From NCBI GenBank assembly GCA_012519525.1, contig JAAYQB010000125.1, forward strand, positions 1 through 15,967: a DNA stretch of 15,967 bases. Reading direction: 5' to 3'. The position numbers and the translations under genes are program-made. This stretch comes from Bacteroidales bacterium (GTDB lineage Bacteria; Bacteroidota; Bacteroidia; Bacteroidales; WCHB1-69). The notes under the pieces were generated by a model. It was not told the DNA's origin. It saw only the letters and a list, made by a program, of their open reading frames with translations, and made no database searches. Shown in pieces: positions 15,021-15,967 of this stretch; position 1 is the stretch's first letter; each line of letters begins with the position of its first letter.

Positions 15021-15967
15021 ATGCCGAAAAGTATGTCTAAACAATCTGAAGAGCATTTTGATACATCCTCCTATCAGCGAGTGGAATCTAAGAAGTTCTC
15101 TTTCACAGGCGAGATAAAACGAGCCATCTTACAGCTATTTGGACATAAGAGCAAAAATAGAAAACAAAAAATAATAACTATTTCTGTTTTTATACTATTT
15201 GCAATTATATACTCAAGCATATCACTTGTTAATCACTATTATTTTAGAACTCATGCACTTGACCTTGGTCTTTATAATAATGCTATTTACGGCTTTGCAA
15301 ACTTCTCAATGCCAAAATACACACTTGACCTTTCTGGTGTTGAGCAGCCTTTCTTTGCCACACACTTCTCACTTATAACCATTCTTTACGCACCGTTTTA
15401 CTACATATTTGGCTCTTATACACTTCTTATAATCCAGATATCATCAATTCTGTTTGCAGGTTACTATATACAAAAATATATAAAGCAACACATTGAGAGT
15501 TTTACCGTAAGGACCCTTCTACTCGTTCAATTCTTTTCAATTTGGGGTATATATTCTGCTCTTTCGTTCGATTTTCACAATAGTGTAATAGGCGCAATGC
15601 TTGTCCCTGCACTTTTTTATTATATTGAAAAACGGGATATAAAGGTATCGGCACTCATATTTATGCTTTTTCTATTTACCAAAGAGATTATGGCTATTTG
15701 GGGTATATTTATTTTGATAGGACTGATGATAAAGAATAGAAACACTCTATTTAAACAATATATAAAGTTGGAGATTCCACTATTGATTGCAGCCATAATT
15801 TATGGTTCAATAGTATTATTCTGGGCTATGCCAAAACTGCAACTATCAGATACAAATTTGCAATTTGGACGATATGCACACCTAGGAAATTCTTTATGGG
15901 AAATGCTCACAAATATTCTGCGTAATCCCCAAATAATTTTTTCAAATACAAGTGGTGATGCTATATA
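15021..15967 (+). CDS. DUF2079 polytopic membrane protein (3' end missing)
   Basis: The frame runs open from the ATG at 15021 to the window end, giving the first 315 residues. A 50-residue hydrophilic, basic N-terminus precedes the first membrane segment (about 50-68, ITISVFILFAIIYSSISLV). The DUF2079 hallmark then appears: THALDLGLYNNAIYGF at 77-92, a GVEQPFFATHFSLI loop (about 105-118) and LYAPFYYIFGSYTLL. More hydrophobic segments follow, with charged or aromatic loops such as SFDFHNSVIGAM and LFTKEIMAIWG. DUF2079 proteins look like GT-C-type membrane glycosyltransferases, but their reaction is unproven. A second in-frame ATG four codons in is possible. Leucine codons are 30 of 37 CTN, against 6 of 32 in sufB, so the gene may be a recent arrival or the edge of an island. 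Confidence 0.85.
   Translation, partial: MPKSMSKQSEEHFDTSSYQRVESKKFSFTGEIKRAILQLFGHKSKNRKQKIITISVFILFAIIYSSISLVNHYYFRTHALDLGLYNNAIYGFANFSMPKYTLDLSGVEQPFFATHFSLITILYAPFYYIFGSYTLLIIQISSILFAGYYIQKYIKQHIESFTVRTLLLVQFFSIWGIYSALSFDFHNSVIGAMLVPALFYYIEKRDIKVSALIFMLFLFTKEIMAIWGIFILIGLMIKNRNTLFKQYIKLEIPLLIAAIIYGSIVLFWAMPKLQLSDTNLQFGRYAHLGNSLWEMLTNILRNPQIIFSNTSGDAI

Noticed and set aside
14874..15056. Minus-strand frame of 60 codons
   Set aside because: It lies across the DUF2079 promoter and the start of that gene and has no features of its own.

Overview
The window is AT-rich bacterial chromosome from a Bacteroidota, most likely a Bacteroidales. Three things point there. The promoter-like sites have the phylum-specific -7 form TAnnTTTG and no Shine-Dalgarno sequences stand out. 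Gene content is typical of the phylum: an OmpA-like/DUF3575 lipoprotein, a bacterial GH3 protein, a metal-site-degenerate arginase homologue, and a TopA ending in Topoisom_C repeats instead of zinc fingers. Leucine is mostly encoded by TTA/TTG. There is no rRNA, tRNA, CRISPR array or recognisable transposase.

Layout. (1) 227-2317 (-): a large lipoprotein with OmpA-like, TPR and C-terminal DUF3575 barrel parts. (2) 5716-2482 (-): a three-gene operon with a membrane steroid 5-alpha-reductase-like enzyme, an in-frame fusion of two complete short-chain dehydrogenases (SDRs), and a formate/nitrite-type channel. (3) Divergent from it, 5821-9235 (+): a 60-residue lipoprotein overlapping a SprT-like metalloprotease gene, then mannose-1-phosphate guanylyltransferase and sufB. 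(4) Convergent with sufB, 14417-9246 (-): a tight operon of topA, an arginase-fold protein and a GH3 protein, with spacers of 4 and -1 nt. (5) 14418-15020: a 603-base non-coding stretch with promoters for both sides, a cluster of hairpins and a 10-base perfect palindrome. (6) 15021 to the right edge (+): the first 315 codons of a DUF2079 polytopic membrane protein, cut by the window end. Its leucine codon use is opposite to that of its neighbours.

How the parts fit. The most interesting unit is the 5-alpha-reductase/double-SDR/channel operon. The reductase keeps the Glu and Tyr that are catalytic in human SRD5A2 and is translationally coupled to a two-headed SDR, so the pair could carry out ring reduction plus hydroxyl/keto interconversion on a steroid, bile acid or other polycyclic or long-chain enone lipid. 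Both SDR halves keep Ser-Tyr-Lys but carry His where the tetrad Asn is expected. The substrate cannot be read from the sequence. The topA operon joins DNA supercoiling control to two proteins of unknown role. sufB stands without sufC, sufD or sufS beside it. Six promoter-like sites share the core TA(C/T)(T/A)TTTGC, several so close to the start codon that leaders would be very short.
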